From: an uncultured Christensenella sp.
Lineage (GTDB): Bacteria; Bacillota; Clostridia; Christensenellales; Borkfalkiaceae
Assembly: GCA_910586345.1 (NCBI GenBank)
Contig: CAJUHC010000004.1
Coordinates: forward strand, 24,234-88,233
DNA: 64,000 nucleotides
Reading direction: 5' to 3'
Within the stretch, counting starts at the first letter, position 1. Each line of letters begins with the position of its first letter. Below are positions 16,282 through 25,471 of the stretch, in pieces. Position numbers and translations under genes: made by a program. A model generated the notes under the pieces. It was not told the origin of the DNA, did no database searches, and saw nothing but the letters and a program-made list of their open reading frames with translations.

Positions 16282-16319
16282 AAAAATAAGCACGGACGAA
16301 ATGTCCGTGCTTATTTTTT
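16282..16319 (+). terminator. Strong bidirectional terminator
   Basis: Sixteen-base arms (AAAAATAAGCACGGAC and its complement) pair perfectly around a 5-base loop and end in a T run. It closes the GGGtGRT operon and can also serve the convergent zinc-ribbon gene, whose stop is about 110 bases away. The rest of that gap shows nothing else. Confidence 0.9.
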
Positions 16320-16427
16320 ATATACCTTACATTGCATCAATTTCAGTAAAATACTTGCATAATCGCAATAAAAAACGAAGCATTTATCCCATTATCTTTA
16401 CGGATAATACTTTAAAAGAGCATTTTA

Positions 16428-16778
16428 TTAATAATAGATAATTCCGCCCGTTATAAAAAAGCCGATAATAAATATCCATAAGAAAATACAAAGCACTATT
16501 AAACCGAGCTGAATGCTTGAAATTATTATTCCCGCTTTAGCCAGAGTTTTGCTTGTATTATCGGTCGTATGCTTTACTTGATTATAACCGATTATACTTA
16601 AAATAAGTCCTACTATTCCCGTTATAAACGAAAATATAAAACCGAGCAGACAAAGAATATTTAAAGATTCGCTTTTCTGTCCGTAAATGTTCGCTCTGTC
16701 GTCAACCAGTCTGCCGCAATGCATACAAACGACCGCTTCATCCGCAACCTGTCCGCCGCAATAGCTACAATATTTCAT
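16428..16778 (-). CDS. Zinc-ribbon plus DUF4190-like small membrane protein
   Basis: The 116-residue protein starts with a zinc ribbon (CSYCGG at 4-9, CMHCGR at 18-23), then has two membrane segments (about 40-62 and 82-112) separated by a short basic loop, the layout of DUF4190-type proteins. GGAGGTG is four bases upstream of the ATG and a full-consensus promoter precedes it. Function is unknown. Proteins of this layout are often small membrane sensors or scaffolds, but nothing here identifies a partner. Confidence 0.8.
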   Translation of the reverse strand: MKYCSYCGGQVADEAVVCMHCGRLVDDRANIYGQKSESLNILCLLGFIFSFITGIVGLILSIIGYNQVKHTTDNTSKTLAKAGIIISSIQLGLIVLCIFLWIFIIGFFITGGIIYY

Positions 16779-16802
16779 ATTACACCTCCGTTTTTGTATT
16801 TA

Positions 16803-16831
16803 ATTATATTACTTTATTCTTTAACTGTCAA
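16803..16831 (-). promoter_or_regulatory. Consensus sigma-A promoter of the zinc-ribbon gene
   Basis: TTGACA (16826-16831) and TATAAT (16803-16808) on the minus strand are 17 bases apart. The promoter lies 20 bases past the end of the upstream metallo-beta-lactamase-fold gene. Confidence 0.85.
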
Positions 16832-16851
16832 TATTTATATGTAAAACGGGT

Positions 16852-18015
16852 TTACGAATTCCATTTTCTATTATCTTTAAACCATTGCGTGTCTTTTAAT
16901 TTCAACGCGTTGTTCGAACAGTAGAGTTTTAATGCGGAATCGTAATAAAAGACGATATTTCCGTTCATAGAAGTAAACTCGTTGTTCTTATAATCGAGTA
17001 TCAGAGTTGTACAGTAGATATTTTCGGTATATTTAGAAGCTCTGTCTATAAACTCCTGCGCGGGAAATTCGTGTCCCTCTTTCGGGTTGAATTCCGTAGT
17101 ACCGCAACAACAGCACACCGCTATGTTTTTGGGTTTGATAACTTTCAGAAGCTTATCGGAAGAAGCCGTATAACTTCCGTGGTGTCCGCCTTTGAAAAGT
17201 TCCACTTCGGGAAGTTCGTTTTTCTGAACGAGATATTCTTCGCCCTTTTCCTCCAAATCGCCTGTAAAAAGATAGTTATAAGTTTTCTCCTCGGTCTGCT
17301 GGGTCAACAACATACATACGGAGTAATCGTTCTCGTCCTTTGTGTCGTTTTCGTAATAATAATTGTACAGTATATTCATCGAAATCTTTTTATCGCCGTC
17401 TAAATAATACTGCCTCTTCGCGCCGTCCTTTTCATACCAGCATTTATCTGCCGTATAAACAGCCGTACCTCTGCTTTCGGCGTATTCGACTGCTGTGCGG
17501 TAATTTTCGTAAATTTCCGTGGTTGCACCCGTTCGGGCAAACTGAATGAGCGTACCTATTTCGTATTGATATAATATTCCTGTTTTAGTTTCGCCGGCAT
17601 TATTGCCTACGAACCCCGAAATATGGTCCCTATGCGCGTGAGTTGCGATTACATATTCCAAAACTCCGTCGGTACAGTATTTATCCAAATAATTTTTTAT
17701 CGTGACGGCGCTGTCGCCGCGAGAACCCGCGTCGATTAAAACTTCGGTATCTCCGCACTTTATAAGAGTGCAGTCTCCCGTATATTTATTTCCGAGTTCT
17801 AAAAAATGAATAGAAAGGTCCGCGTTGTAAATTTCCGTTTCGCTTCCCGTAAGGACTTCGCCGCCCCTCGGTTTGAAAGGACCTATCTTCATAAAATAAA
17901 GAACTAAAACGACGGCTATCGCCAAAATAACTATTACCGCAACCGCCGCGGCTAATCCGGGATGTTTTTTAGCCGCTTTAACGGCTCTTTTCGCTCTTTG
18001 TTTTTTACTCGCCAT
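16852..18015 (-). CDS. Membrane-anchored ComEC/Rec2-like metallo-beta-lactamase-fold protein
   Basis: The 387-residue protein has a very basic N-terminus (residues 1-18), one membrane segment (about 22-42) and an extracytoplasmic metallo-beta-lactamase domain. It shows LIDAGSRGD, THAHRDH (the HxHxDH metal site, near 125), TGDLE and GGHHGS motifs, as in the C-terminal domain of ComEC and related exported hydrolases. The competence channel itself is absent, so it is a stand-alone hydrolase, possibly a nuclease or phosphodiesterase outside the membrane. It lies 26 bases after valS and has only a weak ribosome-binding site, so it is probably cotranscribed with valS. Confidence 0.85.
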   Translation of the reverse strand: MASKKQRAKRAVKAAKKHPGLAAAVAVIVILAIAVVLVLYFMKIGPFKPRGGEVLTGSETEIYNADLSIHFLELGNKYTGDCTLIKCGDTEVLIDAGSRGDSAVTIKNYLDKYCTDGVLEYVIATHAHRDHISGFVGNNAGETKTGILYQYEIGTLIQFARTGATTEIYENYRTAVEYAESRGTAVYTADKCWYEKDGAKRQYYLDGDKKISMNILYNYYYENDTKDENDYSVCMLLTQQTEEKTYNYLFTGDLEEKGEEYLVQKNELPEVELFKGGHHGSYTASSDKLLKVIKPKNIAVCCCCGTTEFNPKEGHEFPAQEFIDRASKYTENIYCTTLILDYKNNEFTSMNGNIVFYYDSALKLYCSNNALKLKDTQWFKDNRKWNS

Positions 18016-18041
18016 TTTTTATACCGTTAAACACAGAAATT

Positions 18042-20660
18042 TTACTTCAATAATTTAAGCTGCTTCACTATCTTCTCGCGCATCGAGATAAATTTATCGA
18101 GCTTGGCGCGTTCGTCTTCCACAAGCTTTTTAGGCGCTTTGGATATAAAGCCCTGATTATTCAGTTTACTGTCGGCGCGCGCAATTTCCGCAGTCACCTT
18201 TTCAAGCTCGGCGCCGAGTCTTTGTTTTTCTTTCTCTATATCGACAAGTTCTCCCATAGGAATATAAAGCGTACCTATCGCAAGAACTTTGGTAACAACG
18301 TTTTCGCCCGCTTCCGATGCAGAAGTCACGAACTTAATCTCCGATGCTCCCGCAAGTTTTAAAATGCTGTCCTCGTTTGCGGTTATAAGACGTTTGCTTT
18401 CGGTAGTCATATAAAGGCGTACTTTTTTTGAAGGCGGGCAGTTGACTTCTGTTTTTACCGCCCTGACCGCTTTTATTACGTCCATAACTCCCGAAAAGGC
18501 CTGAGCGTCTTTTTTATAAGCGAGTTTTGAATTGTATCTTGGATATTCCGCCGTCATTACAGTGCCTTTTCTGTCCGGCAGATTTCCGTATATCTCGTCG
18601 GTTATGAAAGGCACGAACGGATGAAGCAGTTTGAGAGTATTTTCGAGGACGAAAATAAGCACCGACAGCGCGCCGTTACGCTTGTTTTTATCCTCGGACT
18701 TCAATACGGGTTTTACGAGCTCGATATACCAATCGCAGAAATCGGACCAGGTAAAATCGTATAAAATCTGACAAGCGACGCCGAGCTCGAATTTGTTCAG
18801 CGCGAGCGTTACGTCGCGGATAACCGATTGAAGCCTTGAAATTATCCATTTATCGGCAGGCGCGAGTCTGAATTCCGATAAAGGCTTAATTTCCGCTCCC
18901 TCCGCATTCATAATTACGAAACGGCTTGCGTTCCATATTTTATTCATAAAGTTCCGGCAGGATTCGACTTTAGCGTCGGAGTAACGGGTATCGTTGCCGG
19001 GAGCGACTCCCTGCAATAAAGAAAATCTTAAACTGTCGGCGCCGTATTTTTCAATGACTTCAAGAGGGTCTACGCCGTTGCCGAGACTTTTCGACATTTT
19101 TCTTCCTTTCTCGTCGCGGACGAGCCCGTGTATAAGCACGTCGCGGAAAGGAACTTTCCGCATATGTTCGAGTCCCGAGAATATCATTCTCGCAACCCAG
19201 AAGAAAATTATATCGTAGCCTGTAACGAGCACGTCGCCGGGATAAAAATATTCGAGGTCGGAAGTATCGTCGGGATAACCCAACGTCGAGAACGGCCAAA
19301 GCGCCGACGAAAACCACGTATCGAGTACGTCTTCGTCCTGAGCGACGTTTTTGCTTTTGCAATCCGGACACTCGGTTACGTCTGTTTTCGAAGCGATTTC
19401 TTTTCCGCAGTCCGCGCAATACCATACGGGTATACGGTGACCCCACCAAAGCTGACGCGAAATGCACCAGTCTTTGACGTTCTCCATCCAATTATAATAT
19501 ATTTTTGCAAATCTTTCGGGAACGAAAGAAATCTTTTTATAAGTCACCGCGTCGATTGCGGGACGAGCGAGCGTATCCATTTTAACGAACCACTGTTTGG
19601 AAACGATAGGTTCCACTGTGCAGCGGCAACGGTAACAGTGTCCTACGCTGTGCTTATGAGGTACGATTTTTACGAGATTGCCCGAAGTTTTAAGTTCTTC
19701 GACCAAACGTTTTCTGCATTCGTATCTGTCGAGCCCTTCGTATTTTCCCGCGTTCTCGTTCATCGTGCCGCCGTCGGTCATAACGCGCACCACAGGGAGA
19801 TTGTGACGGAGCCCGACCTCGAAATCGTTAGGGTCGTGCGCGGGCGTGATTTTAACTACTCCCGTGCCGAATTCCATATCTGCGTGTCCGTCTCCGACTA
19901 CGGGAATAAGCTTGTTTACGACGGGCAGGATAACGTTCTTTCCTATAAGATGCTTATATCTTTTATCTGCGGGATTGACCGCCACGGCAGTATCTCCGAA
20001 CATAGTTTCGGGACGTGTAGTCGCGACTTCGAGAGCCTCCGAACCGTCCTCCGTAAAATATTTAATATGCCAGAAATTGCCGTCCTCTTCCGCGTACTCG
20101 ACTTCCGCGTCAGATAGCGCGGTTTTACAGTCGGGACACCAGTTTATTATACGGCTTCCCCTGTAAATAAGTTTTTTATTATAAAGGTTTACGAATACTT
20201 CTCTTACCGCTTTGGAGCATTTTTCGTCCATCGTAAAAGTAAGACGCGACCAATCGCAGGACGAACCGAGCTTTTTGAGCTGTTCTACTATCCTGCCCGC
20301 ATACTTGTCCTTCCACTCCCAAGCGCGTTTTAAAAAACCTTCGCGTCCGACGGATTCTTTCGTGAGCCCTTCGCTTTTCATCTGCTCGACGATTTTAACT
20401 TCGGTCGCAATCGAAGCGTGGTCCGTACCCGGCAACCAAAGCGCGCAATATCCCTGCATTCGCTTGAAGCGTATCACCGCGTCCTGCATAGTTTCGTCCA
20501 TTGCGTGACCCATATGAAGCTGACCCGTAATATTGGGCGGCGGCATCATAACCGTAAACGGAACTTTATCGTCGTCGCGCACGGCTTTGAAACAGCCGTT
20601 TTTCTCCCATTCGGCGTAAAGTCTGTCTTCGAATTCTTTCGGATTATAAGTCTTTTCCAT
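18042..20660 (-). CDS. valS: Valyl-tRNA synthetase
   Basis: The 872-residue class I synthetase has PPPNITGQLHMGHAM (HIGH-type motif near 38-52), the KMSKSLGNG motif near 520, a CP1 editing domain with TTRPETMFGDTA near 215, zinc-type Cys pairs (CADCGKE, CPDCKSKN), and a C-terminal coiled coil (about 805-870). It charges tRNA-Val in the cytoplasm. The 106-base gap upstream is too short for a T-box and contains none. A sigma-A promoter (20683-20712) drives it. Length and motifs are normal for the bacterial enzyme. Confidence 0.97.
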   Translation of the reverse strand: MEKTYNPKEFEDRLYAEWEKNGCFKAVRDDDKVPFTVMMPPPNITGQLHMGHAMDETMQDAVIRFKRMQGYCALWLPGTDHASIATEVKIVEQMKSEGLTKESVGREGFLKRAWEWKDKYAGRIVEQLKKLGSSCDWSRLTFTMDEKCSKAVREVFVNLYNKKLIYRGSRIINWCPDCKTALSDAEVEYAEEDGNFWHIKYFTEDGSEALEVATTRPETMFGDTAVAVNPADKRYKHLIGKNVILPVVNKLIPVVGDGHADMEFGTGVVKITPAHDPNDFEVGLRHNLPVVRVMTDGGTMNENAGKYEGLDRYECRKRLVEELKTSGNLVKIVPHKHSVGHCYRCRCTVEPIVSKQWFVKMDTLARPAIDAVTYKKISFVPERFAKIYYNWMENVKDWCISRQLWWGHRIPVWYCADCGKEIASKTDVTECPDCKSKNVAQDEDVLDTWFSSALWPFSTLGYPDDTSDLEYFYPGDVLVTGYDIIFFWVARMIFSGLEHMRKVPFRDVLIHGLVRDEKGRKMSKSLGNGVDPLEVIEKYGADSLRFSLLQGVAPGNDTRYSDAKVESCRNFMNKIWNASRFVIMNAEGAEIKPLSEFRLAPADKWIISRLQSVIRDVTLALNKFELGVACQILYDFTWSDFCDWYIELVKPVLKSEDKNKRNGALSVLIFVLENTLKLLHPFVPFITDEIYGNLPDRKGTVMTAEYPRYNSKLAYKKDAQAFSGVMDVIKAVRAVKTEVNCPPSKKVRLYMTTESKRLITANEDSILKLAGASEIKFVTSASEAGENVVTKVLAIGTLYIPMGELVDIEKEKQRLGAELEKVTAEIARADSKLNNQGFISKAPKKLVEDERAKLDKFISMREKIVKQLKLLK

Positions 20661-20682
20661 CTGTTTACCTCTATACCTTTTA

Positions 20683-20712
20683 ATTATACTTCAAACCGAC
20701 CGCCGTTGTCAA
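20683..20712 (-). promoter_or_regulatory. valS: Sigma-A promoter of valS
   Basis: TTGACA (20707-20712) and TATAAT (20683-20688) on the minus strand are 18 bases apart, with AGAGGT upstream of the valS ATG. Its -35 overlaps the -35 of the divergent ABC-importer promoter. Confidence 0.8.
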
Positions 20713-20734
20713 ACGCAAAGCTAAGACGCATAAT
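20706..20734 (+). promoter_or_regulatory. Sigma-A promoter of the ABC importer operon
   Basis: TTGTCA (20706-20711) and CATAAT (20729-20734) are 17 bases apart. The -35 hexamer shares five bases with the valS -35 on the other strand. Confidence 0.6.
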
Positions 20735-20766
20735 ATGTATTATTAAATTTTTTAAGGAGATTTACT

Positions 20767-21762
20767 TTGAAAAAAAGATTAATTACGGTACTTATTGCCG
20801 CAGTTTTTGCGATAATGATTCCTTTCGCGTTTGCGGGATGTAAAAAAGACGATAAAACCATCAGGATAAACGAGGTTACGCACTCTGTGTTCTACGCTCC
20901 TTTATACCTTGCGGACGCGCTCGGATATTTTGAGGAAGAAGGTTTTAAAATAGACATAACCAACGGCGGAGGCGCCGATAAAACTATGGCGGCGGTGCTC
21001 GCCAACGAAGCCGACGTCGGTTTCTGCGGACCCGAAGCGGTCGTTTATACTTATTTAGGCGGAAGCGACGATTGTCCGAAAGTTTTCGGACAGCTCACTA
21101 AACGCGACGGAAGCTTCCTCGTCGGAAGAGTCAAAGAAGACAACTTCGACTGGAAAACGCTCGAAGGCAAAGACGTTATCGGCGGAAGACCCGGCGGCGT
21201 TCCTCTTATGACGTTCCAATACGTTTTAAAACAGCTTAACGTTAAAGCAAACCTCGTTACGAACATAGATTTCAATCTTATGACGGCGGCGTTCGAGGGC
21301 GGTACCGCGGATTACTGCACGATGTTCGAGCCCGTGGCTTCGGAATACCAGAAAGCGGGCAAAGGTTTCATAGTAGGTTCTGTGGGACAGCAGGCGGGCG
21401 AAATACCCTATACCTGTTTTATGGCGAAGAGCAGTTATATCAATAAAAATCCCGAAAAAATCGAAGGATTGCTTCGCGGTATAACGAAAGCCATAAAATA
21501 TCTCAAACAAACGGACAGCGCGACGGTCGCAAAACTTCTCGTCAAATATTTTGACGGAACCTCGGAAGAAAGTTTAAAAACTTCCGTTGAAAGCTATGCG
21601 AAAATAGACGCCTGGGTCGATAATATGGCGATGAAAGAGTCTGCTTTCAATAATTTACAGGACATTATCGAAAGCGCCGGCGAACTTAAACAGCGCGTAT
21701 CGTTCGACAGCGTTATACTGACGGAAACCGCGCAGAAGGTATACGGCGAAATTTACAAATAA
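20767..21762 (+). CDS. ABC transporter substrate-binding lipoprotein (NMT1/THI5-SsuA-like)
   Basis: The 331-residue protein starts at a TTG that has AAGGAGA upstream. Residues 1-24 form a lipoprotein signal with AFAGC as lipobox, so Cys25 would be lipidated and the protein held outside the membrane. The mature part has the NMT1/THI5-like fold: HSVFYAPLYLADALGYFEEEG at 37-57, then NGGGADKTMAAVLANEADVGF and GGRPGGVPLMTFQYVLK. This class binds sulfonates, taurine, nitrate or thiamine precursors. No TPP riboswitch or S-box lies upstream, so the ligand stays open. The next gene overlaps its stop by one base. Confidence 0.9.
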   Translation: MKKRLITVLIAAVFAIMIPFAFAGCKKDDKTIRINEVTHSVFYAPLYLADALGYFEEEGFKIDITNGGGADKTMAAVLANEADVGFCGPEAVVYTYLGGSDDCPKVFGQLTKRDGSFLVGRVKEDNFDWKTLEGKDVIGGRPGGVPLMTFQYVLKQLNVKANLVTNIDFNLMTAAFEGGTADYCTMFEPVASEYQKAGKGFIVGSVGQQAGEIPYTCFMAKSSYINKNPEKIEGLLRGITKAIKYLKQTDSATVAKLLVKYFDGTSEESLKTSVESYAKIDAWVDNMAMKESAFNNLQDIIESAGELKQRVSFDSVILTETAQKVYGEIYK

Positions 21763-22487
21763 TGCTTACGTTCAACGACATTTCTTACACTTATCATACA
21801 AAAGAGGGCGAAACGACCGCGGTAAAAGAACTCTCTTTTACCGTTGAAGACGAACAGTTCGTTTCGGTAATAGGTCCGTCGGGTTGCGGAAAAACGACTA
21901 TTCTCTCGCTTGCGGCGGGACTGCTGTCCCCTTCTTCGGGAGAAGTTATCAGAACGGGCGGAGAATGCGGATATATGCTGCAACGCGATGCGCTTTTCCC
22001 GTGGCGGACGGTCGAAGGAAATATTTTCCTTCCGCTCGAAGTAAAAAAACGCAATACTCCCGAAATGCGCGATAAGGCTTTGGCGCTCGCGGAAAAATAC
22101 GGACTTAAAGATTTTCTGAAAAAGACTCCCTCCCAGCTTTCGGGCGGTATGCGGCAAAGGGTCGCGCTTATAAGAACTCTCGCCGCCGAGCCTGAAATGC
22201 TTATGCTCGACGAACCGTTTTCCGCGCTGGACTATCAGACGAGACTCGAAGTCTGCGACGACGTTCAAAGTATCATAAAGGGCGAAAAAAAGACCGCTCT
22301 TTTGGTAACGCACGACATTTCGGAAGCAATCGCGCTGTCGGATAAAGTCGTCGTGCTGTCCGCCAGACCCGCGCGTGTCGTTGCAGAACACCTTATCGGG
22401 TTCGGAGACGGCAGTCCGAAAAAACGCAGGGAATGTCCCGAATTTTCGGCGACTTTCGAGGTGCTTAGAAAAGAGCTCGGAATTTAA
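21762..22487 (+). CDS. ABC transporter ATP-binding protein (SsuB/TauB-like)
   Basis: The 241-residue ATPase has Walker A GPSGCGKTT near 40, a Q-loop (MLQRDALFPW), signature LSGGMRQRVALIR near 123, Walker B MLMLDEPFSALD and the H-loop TH in LLVTHDISEA. It supplies energy for the importer formed with the flanking genes. Its ATG overlaps the stop of the binding-protein gene (TAATG), so translation is coupled. It is a normal-length member of the nitrate/sulfonate/taurine ATPase group. Confidence 0.93.
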   Translation: MLTFNDISYTYHTKEGETTAVKELSFTVEDEQFVSVIGPSGCGKTTILSLAAGLLSPSSGEVIRTGGECGYMLQRDALFPWRTVEGNIFLPLEVKKRNTPEMRDKALALAEKYGLKDFLKKTPSQLSGGMRQRVALIRTLAAEPEMLMLDEPFSALDYQTRLEVCDDVQSIIKGEKKTALLVTHDISEAIALSDKVVVLSARPARVVAEHLIGFGDGSPKKRRECPEFSATFEVLRKELGI

Positions 22488-22515
22488 GCTCAAAGTCTTA
22501 AATAAGGATTAACTT

Positions 22516-23316
22516 ATGAAAAACTTAAACTACTCACGCGAACACCTCGCGTATCTGAAAAAGCAAAGAAACAAAAAAATTATTATTCACGTTTCGCGCG
22601 TACTTATCCTCGTTGCTCTTCTCGGGTTCTGGGAACTGTTTGCGCAATTGAAAATAATCGACCCGTTCATTACCAGCTCACCGTCGCGCGTGGCAATCAC
22701 CATCGGCGATTTATATAAAAACGGCACTCTGTTCTATCATATAGGAATAACGCTTGCGGAGACGCTGGCAGGTTTCGTAATCGCGGTAGCGGCAGGCTAC
22801 GCTATAGCGGTAGTCCTTTGGGCGAGCGATACGGTCCACAAAGTTATGGAGCCGTATATAGTCGTTTTGAACTCGCTACCTAAAATAGCGCTCGGTCCGC
22901 TTATTATAATCTGGATAGGCACGGGTTACGACGCGATTATATTTATGACCGTGCTCGTTGCGATTATAGTCTGCATTATGAATATGCTTTCGGGTTTTCT
23001 GGCGGTTGACAAAACAAAGATACTGTTAATGAAGTCTATGGGCGCGAATAAATTTACTACGCTCAGAAAACTTATTATCCCCGCCTCCCTGCCGGCGCTT
23101 ATGAACACGCTTAAAGTCGCTGTAGGTCTTGCGTGGATTGGTTCTATAATGGGCGAATACATCGTATCGAAAGCAGGCTTGGGGTATCTGATAGTCTACG
23201 GCGGTCAGGTGTTCAAACTCGACCTCGTTATGACGGCTACTTTTATACTCTGTATTCTCGCAGGCGGAATGTACGGCGTGATAACTCTTATAGAAAAATT
23301 TGTAAACAAACATTAA
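22516..23316 (+). CDS. ABC transporter permease (SsuC-like)
   Basis: The 266-residue protein has about six membrane segments and the BPD-type permease loop (MGANKFTTLRKLIIPASLPALM, about 175-196), which docks with the ATPase. PKIALGPLIIIW is typical of SsuC/TauC permeases. It lies 28 bases after the ATPase gene with an AAGGATTAA ribosome-binding site and ends the operon, followed by a GC-rich hairpin. It forms the membrane channel of the importer. Confidence 0.92.
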   Translation: MKNLNYSREHLAYLKKQRNKKIIIHVSRVLILVALLGFWELFAQLKIIDPFITSSPSRVAITIGDLYKNGTLFYHIGITLAETLAGFVIAVAAGYAIAVVLWASDTVHKVMEPYIVVLNSLPKIALGPLIIIWIGTGYDAIIFMTVLVAIIVCIMNMLSGFLAVDKTKILLMKSMGANKFTTLRKLIIPASLPALMNTLKVAVGLAWIGSIMGEYIVSKAGLGYLIVYGGQVFKLDLVMTATFILCILAGGMYGVITLIEKFVNKH

Positions 23317-23319
23317 AAG

Positions 23320-23343
23320 CGGCGGCGCATTTCTGCGCCGCCG
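23320..23343. terminator. Bidirectional hairpin between convergent operons
   Basis: CGGCGGCGCA and TGCGCCGCCG form a 10-bp GC stem with a 4-base loop. Each side is followed by a moderate T-rich tail (TAAATATTTT on plus, CTTTTAATG on minus). It separates the ABC importer from the convergent proS operon. Confidence 0.7.
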
Positions 23344-23362
23344 TAAATATTTTATATTAAAA

Positions 23363-24427
23363 TCAAAACATAAGCGTTTCGCGCAGTTCGCCGAGATACC
23401 ACGCGGGACCGTCGAGAGCGATGCCGTCGAATTTGGATTTTAATTTTTCGGTTATGTTAAGTATATAGCAATAAGGTAAAATATTGTAATAATACCGAGG
23501 GTCTTCCTCCACGAGCATTTCAAGTCTGCTTTTTTCCGCGAGAAGAAGAAATTGCTTGAAACCGCAAATGCGCGCGTAAAACTTTAACTGCTCGCCGTCT
23601 CTTATATCTATTTTTTCTGAAATAAAAAATACAGTAACGACGCAACAAAATATAGCGACCGACAAAATCACCGCAGCCGAAACAGGCAACAGCATAAACA
23701 CTATCACAGTAGGCACGCCGCCGGTCATACAAAAAAACGGAACGAGCAGAAACCGAGCGGAAGAACCTTTCGGTATCCCATCGTCGGAAAACGCAGAACC
23801 GAGCGCGAATTTTGCCATAGCAATCGCAACGCAAGGAAACGCACAGACTATTACCGCTTTATTTTCCGTGGCTATCCCGACTAACGCAACAATCGTAAAA
23901 AGGGTTGCAAATGACACAATCAGACTTGCAATCTTTATTTTTCCTGACTTTCTTTCGGTTACTTTTTTCGCCTGTTTTTTACAGTCGGACATAATATTTT
24001 CGTAACCGGATTTAAATTTTTCTTGCGCGGCGAGAGTGTAAAACACGTCGTTGCCGCCTTTGAAAAGATTTCCGAAAAGTCTGCTTTCGATTTCGAATGT
24101 ATCGGAGTCAAAACCGTCGTTGCTTTTCGGACGCTCCAAATCTTTTATTTTCGTGAGTTTAAGTCCGCGTTTGCAGTCTTCTTCTATCGTTATAAATCCG
24201 CGTTCCGCCCAATACAGCATAAGCGGATTGAAAATCTCGCGAGGCTCCGCCGAAGCTCCGTAATACCGTATTAGAACATCTATCGGCGACGCGCCGCGCG
24301 GAGGAACGTATTCCAAAGGTTTTACTACTTTTCTCTTTTTCACCGCGCCGATTATGCAAGCGATAACGGGAAAGCCAAAAGCCGAAGCGATAATAACGGA
24401 AGCGACTATTATATTTTCCAAAATCAC
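23363..24427 (-). CDS. DUF2207-like membrane protein, second paralogue
   Basis: The 354-residue protein has a membrane segment at the N-terminus, the EYVPPRGASPIDVLIRYYG motif (about 35-53) that matches the region before the cytoplasmic part of DUF2207 proteins, and a helix hairpin near 180-270. The frame opens further upstream at 24466, but the GTG at 24427 is preferred: GGGGGAGT lies eight bases upstream and the GTG overlaps the previous stop (GTGA), a standard coupling arrangement. It is a paralogue of the upstream gene (shared layout, SPxD motif). The large extracellular DUF2207 N-terminal domain is absent. Function unknown. Confidence 0.75.
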   Translation of the reverse strand: MILENIIVASVIIASAFGFPVIACIIGAVKKRKVVKPLEYVPPRGASPIDVLIRYYGASAEPREIFNPLMLYWAERGFITIEEDCKRGLKLTKIKDLERPKSNDGFDSDTFEIESRLFGNLFKGGNDVFYTLAAQEKFKSGYENIMSDCKKQAKKVTERKSGKIKIASLIVSFATLFTIVALVGIATENKAVIVCAFPCVAIAMAKFALGSAFSDDGIPKGSSARFLLVPFFCMTGGVPTVIVFMLLPVSAAVILSVAIFCCVVTVFFISEKIDIRDGEQLKFYARICGFKQFLLLAEKSRLEMLVEEDPRYYYNILPYCYILNITEKLKSKFDGIALDGPAWYLGELRETLMF

Positions 24428-25452
24428 AGCAGACTCCCCCTTTTTCCGTCTTCGCTTATAAACCAATCCGGCAGTATATCCGTTGCGAATTTACGTTTTA
24501 CGAGAGGCTTTATATTGAACGCATATAAATAGGGCAGAACTTCGTAATAATTAACCGCCGAAAGTTTATCTTTACCCGAAAACAGAAGAAATCTTCTGAA
24601 ATTCACAAGGTCGGAATAATCGGAAAGATTGTTTTTCTCACGATGGTCTACGAACCTTACTAAAACGAAAGAGCCGAGAAAGAGAATGACCGTCGAGGCG
24701 TAACCCAATAAAAGCGGGTCGAACATACCGTGAAAGCTTACGATAATCAAAGCTAAACCCGCGCCTATCCATATCGAGCTCCATAAAAGTCTGAAAAAAA
24801 ACGGAGCGTTCTTTATAAATCTCAGAACGAACATTCCGATTAGTATAGTGAACGGAGGAATTATCATTGTAAACGCGCCCGTAATGCAATGATATACCGA
24901 ACATATAACGATAGGCGTAAAAGATAAAACAAACGTTAAAACTTTTAATTTATAGTGTTTCGCAGAGTAGACCCCTTCGTCCTCGCGCGCCGCGTAACTT
25001 TCGTTGACGATTTTCGCCAGAGCGGAAGTTATAAGCGGTTTATTTAAGTTTACCGTAATTTCGGCGCCGCTGCGCGCAAACAATGCGCAGAAAATATCCC
25101 TTTCGCGGACGTAAGTGCCGCGGTCGAAAAACACAGCTTTTTCATCGTTATGTACTGGCGGAATTCTCCTGCAAACGAGTTTGACTTTAAACCTGCCGAC
25201 GTATTTCACGCGAATATAGCCGAGCTGAGCCCAATGTACTATAAGAGCGCGCGTAAGTCTCCTCGGATACGTTTTTCCGATAAATATCCTCTGAATATCC
25301 AAAGGAGAAAAACCCCGCGAAAGCGAGGTTATCTTTTCTTTTTTTACGTTCCTCCGCGCTCGGAGTCCGTAAAACATAGCAAGTATGTAGATTACGAGCA
25401 AACAAGCGTATATACCGCCACCTGCTATATGATACAGTATAGGTTTATACAA
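24424..25452 (-). CDS. DUF2207-like membrane protein, first paralogue
   Basis: The 342-residue protein begins at a TTG (25452) with AGAGGT seven bases upstream. It has an N-terminal membrane segment (about 10-30), the SRGFSPLDIQRIFIG motif, a winged-helix-like cytoplasmic stretch (RALIVHWAQLGYIRVKYVGR), and three or four more hydrophobic helices (170-270). It lies 19 bases after proS and overlaps the next paralogue by four bases, so all three are probably cotranscribed. I can assign only the family-level resemblance to the C-terminal part of DUF2207 proteins. Confidence 0.72.
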   Translation of the reverse strand: MYKPILYHIAGGGIYACLLVIYILAMFYGLRARRNVKKEKITSLSRGFSPLDIQRIFIGKTYPRRLTRALIVHWAQLGYIRVKYVGRFKVKLVCRRIPPVHNDEKAVFFDRGTYVRERDIFCALFARSGAEITVNLNKPLITSALAKIVNESYAAREDEGVYSAKHYKLKVLTFVLSFTPIVICSVYHCITGAFTMIIPPFTILIGMFVLRFIKNAPFFFRLLWSSIWIGAGLALIIVSFHGMFDPLLLGYASTVILFLGSFVLVRFVDHREKNNLSDYSDLVNFRRFLLFSGKDKLSAVNYYEVLPYLYAFNIKPLVKRKFATDILPDWFISEDGKRGSLL

Positions 25453-25471
25453 CGTCTTTACCTCTTAACAA

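Noticed and set aside
19128..20117. A 329-codon plus-strand frame.
   Set aside because: It lies antisense within valS, whose motifs are complete, and looks like no known family.
20661..20766. A T-box leader for valS or a TPP riboswitch for the ABC importer.
   Set aside because: The gap is only 106 bases, is filled by two promoters, and has neither the T-box sequence nor the thi-box.
24428..24466. An upstream start (24466) for the second DUF2207-like protein.
   Set aside because: It would overlap the previous gene by 43 bases without a ribosome-binding site; the GTG at 24427 has a good one and a GTGA overlap.
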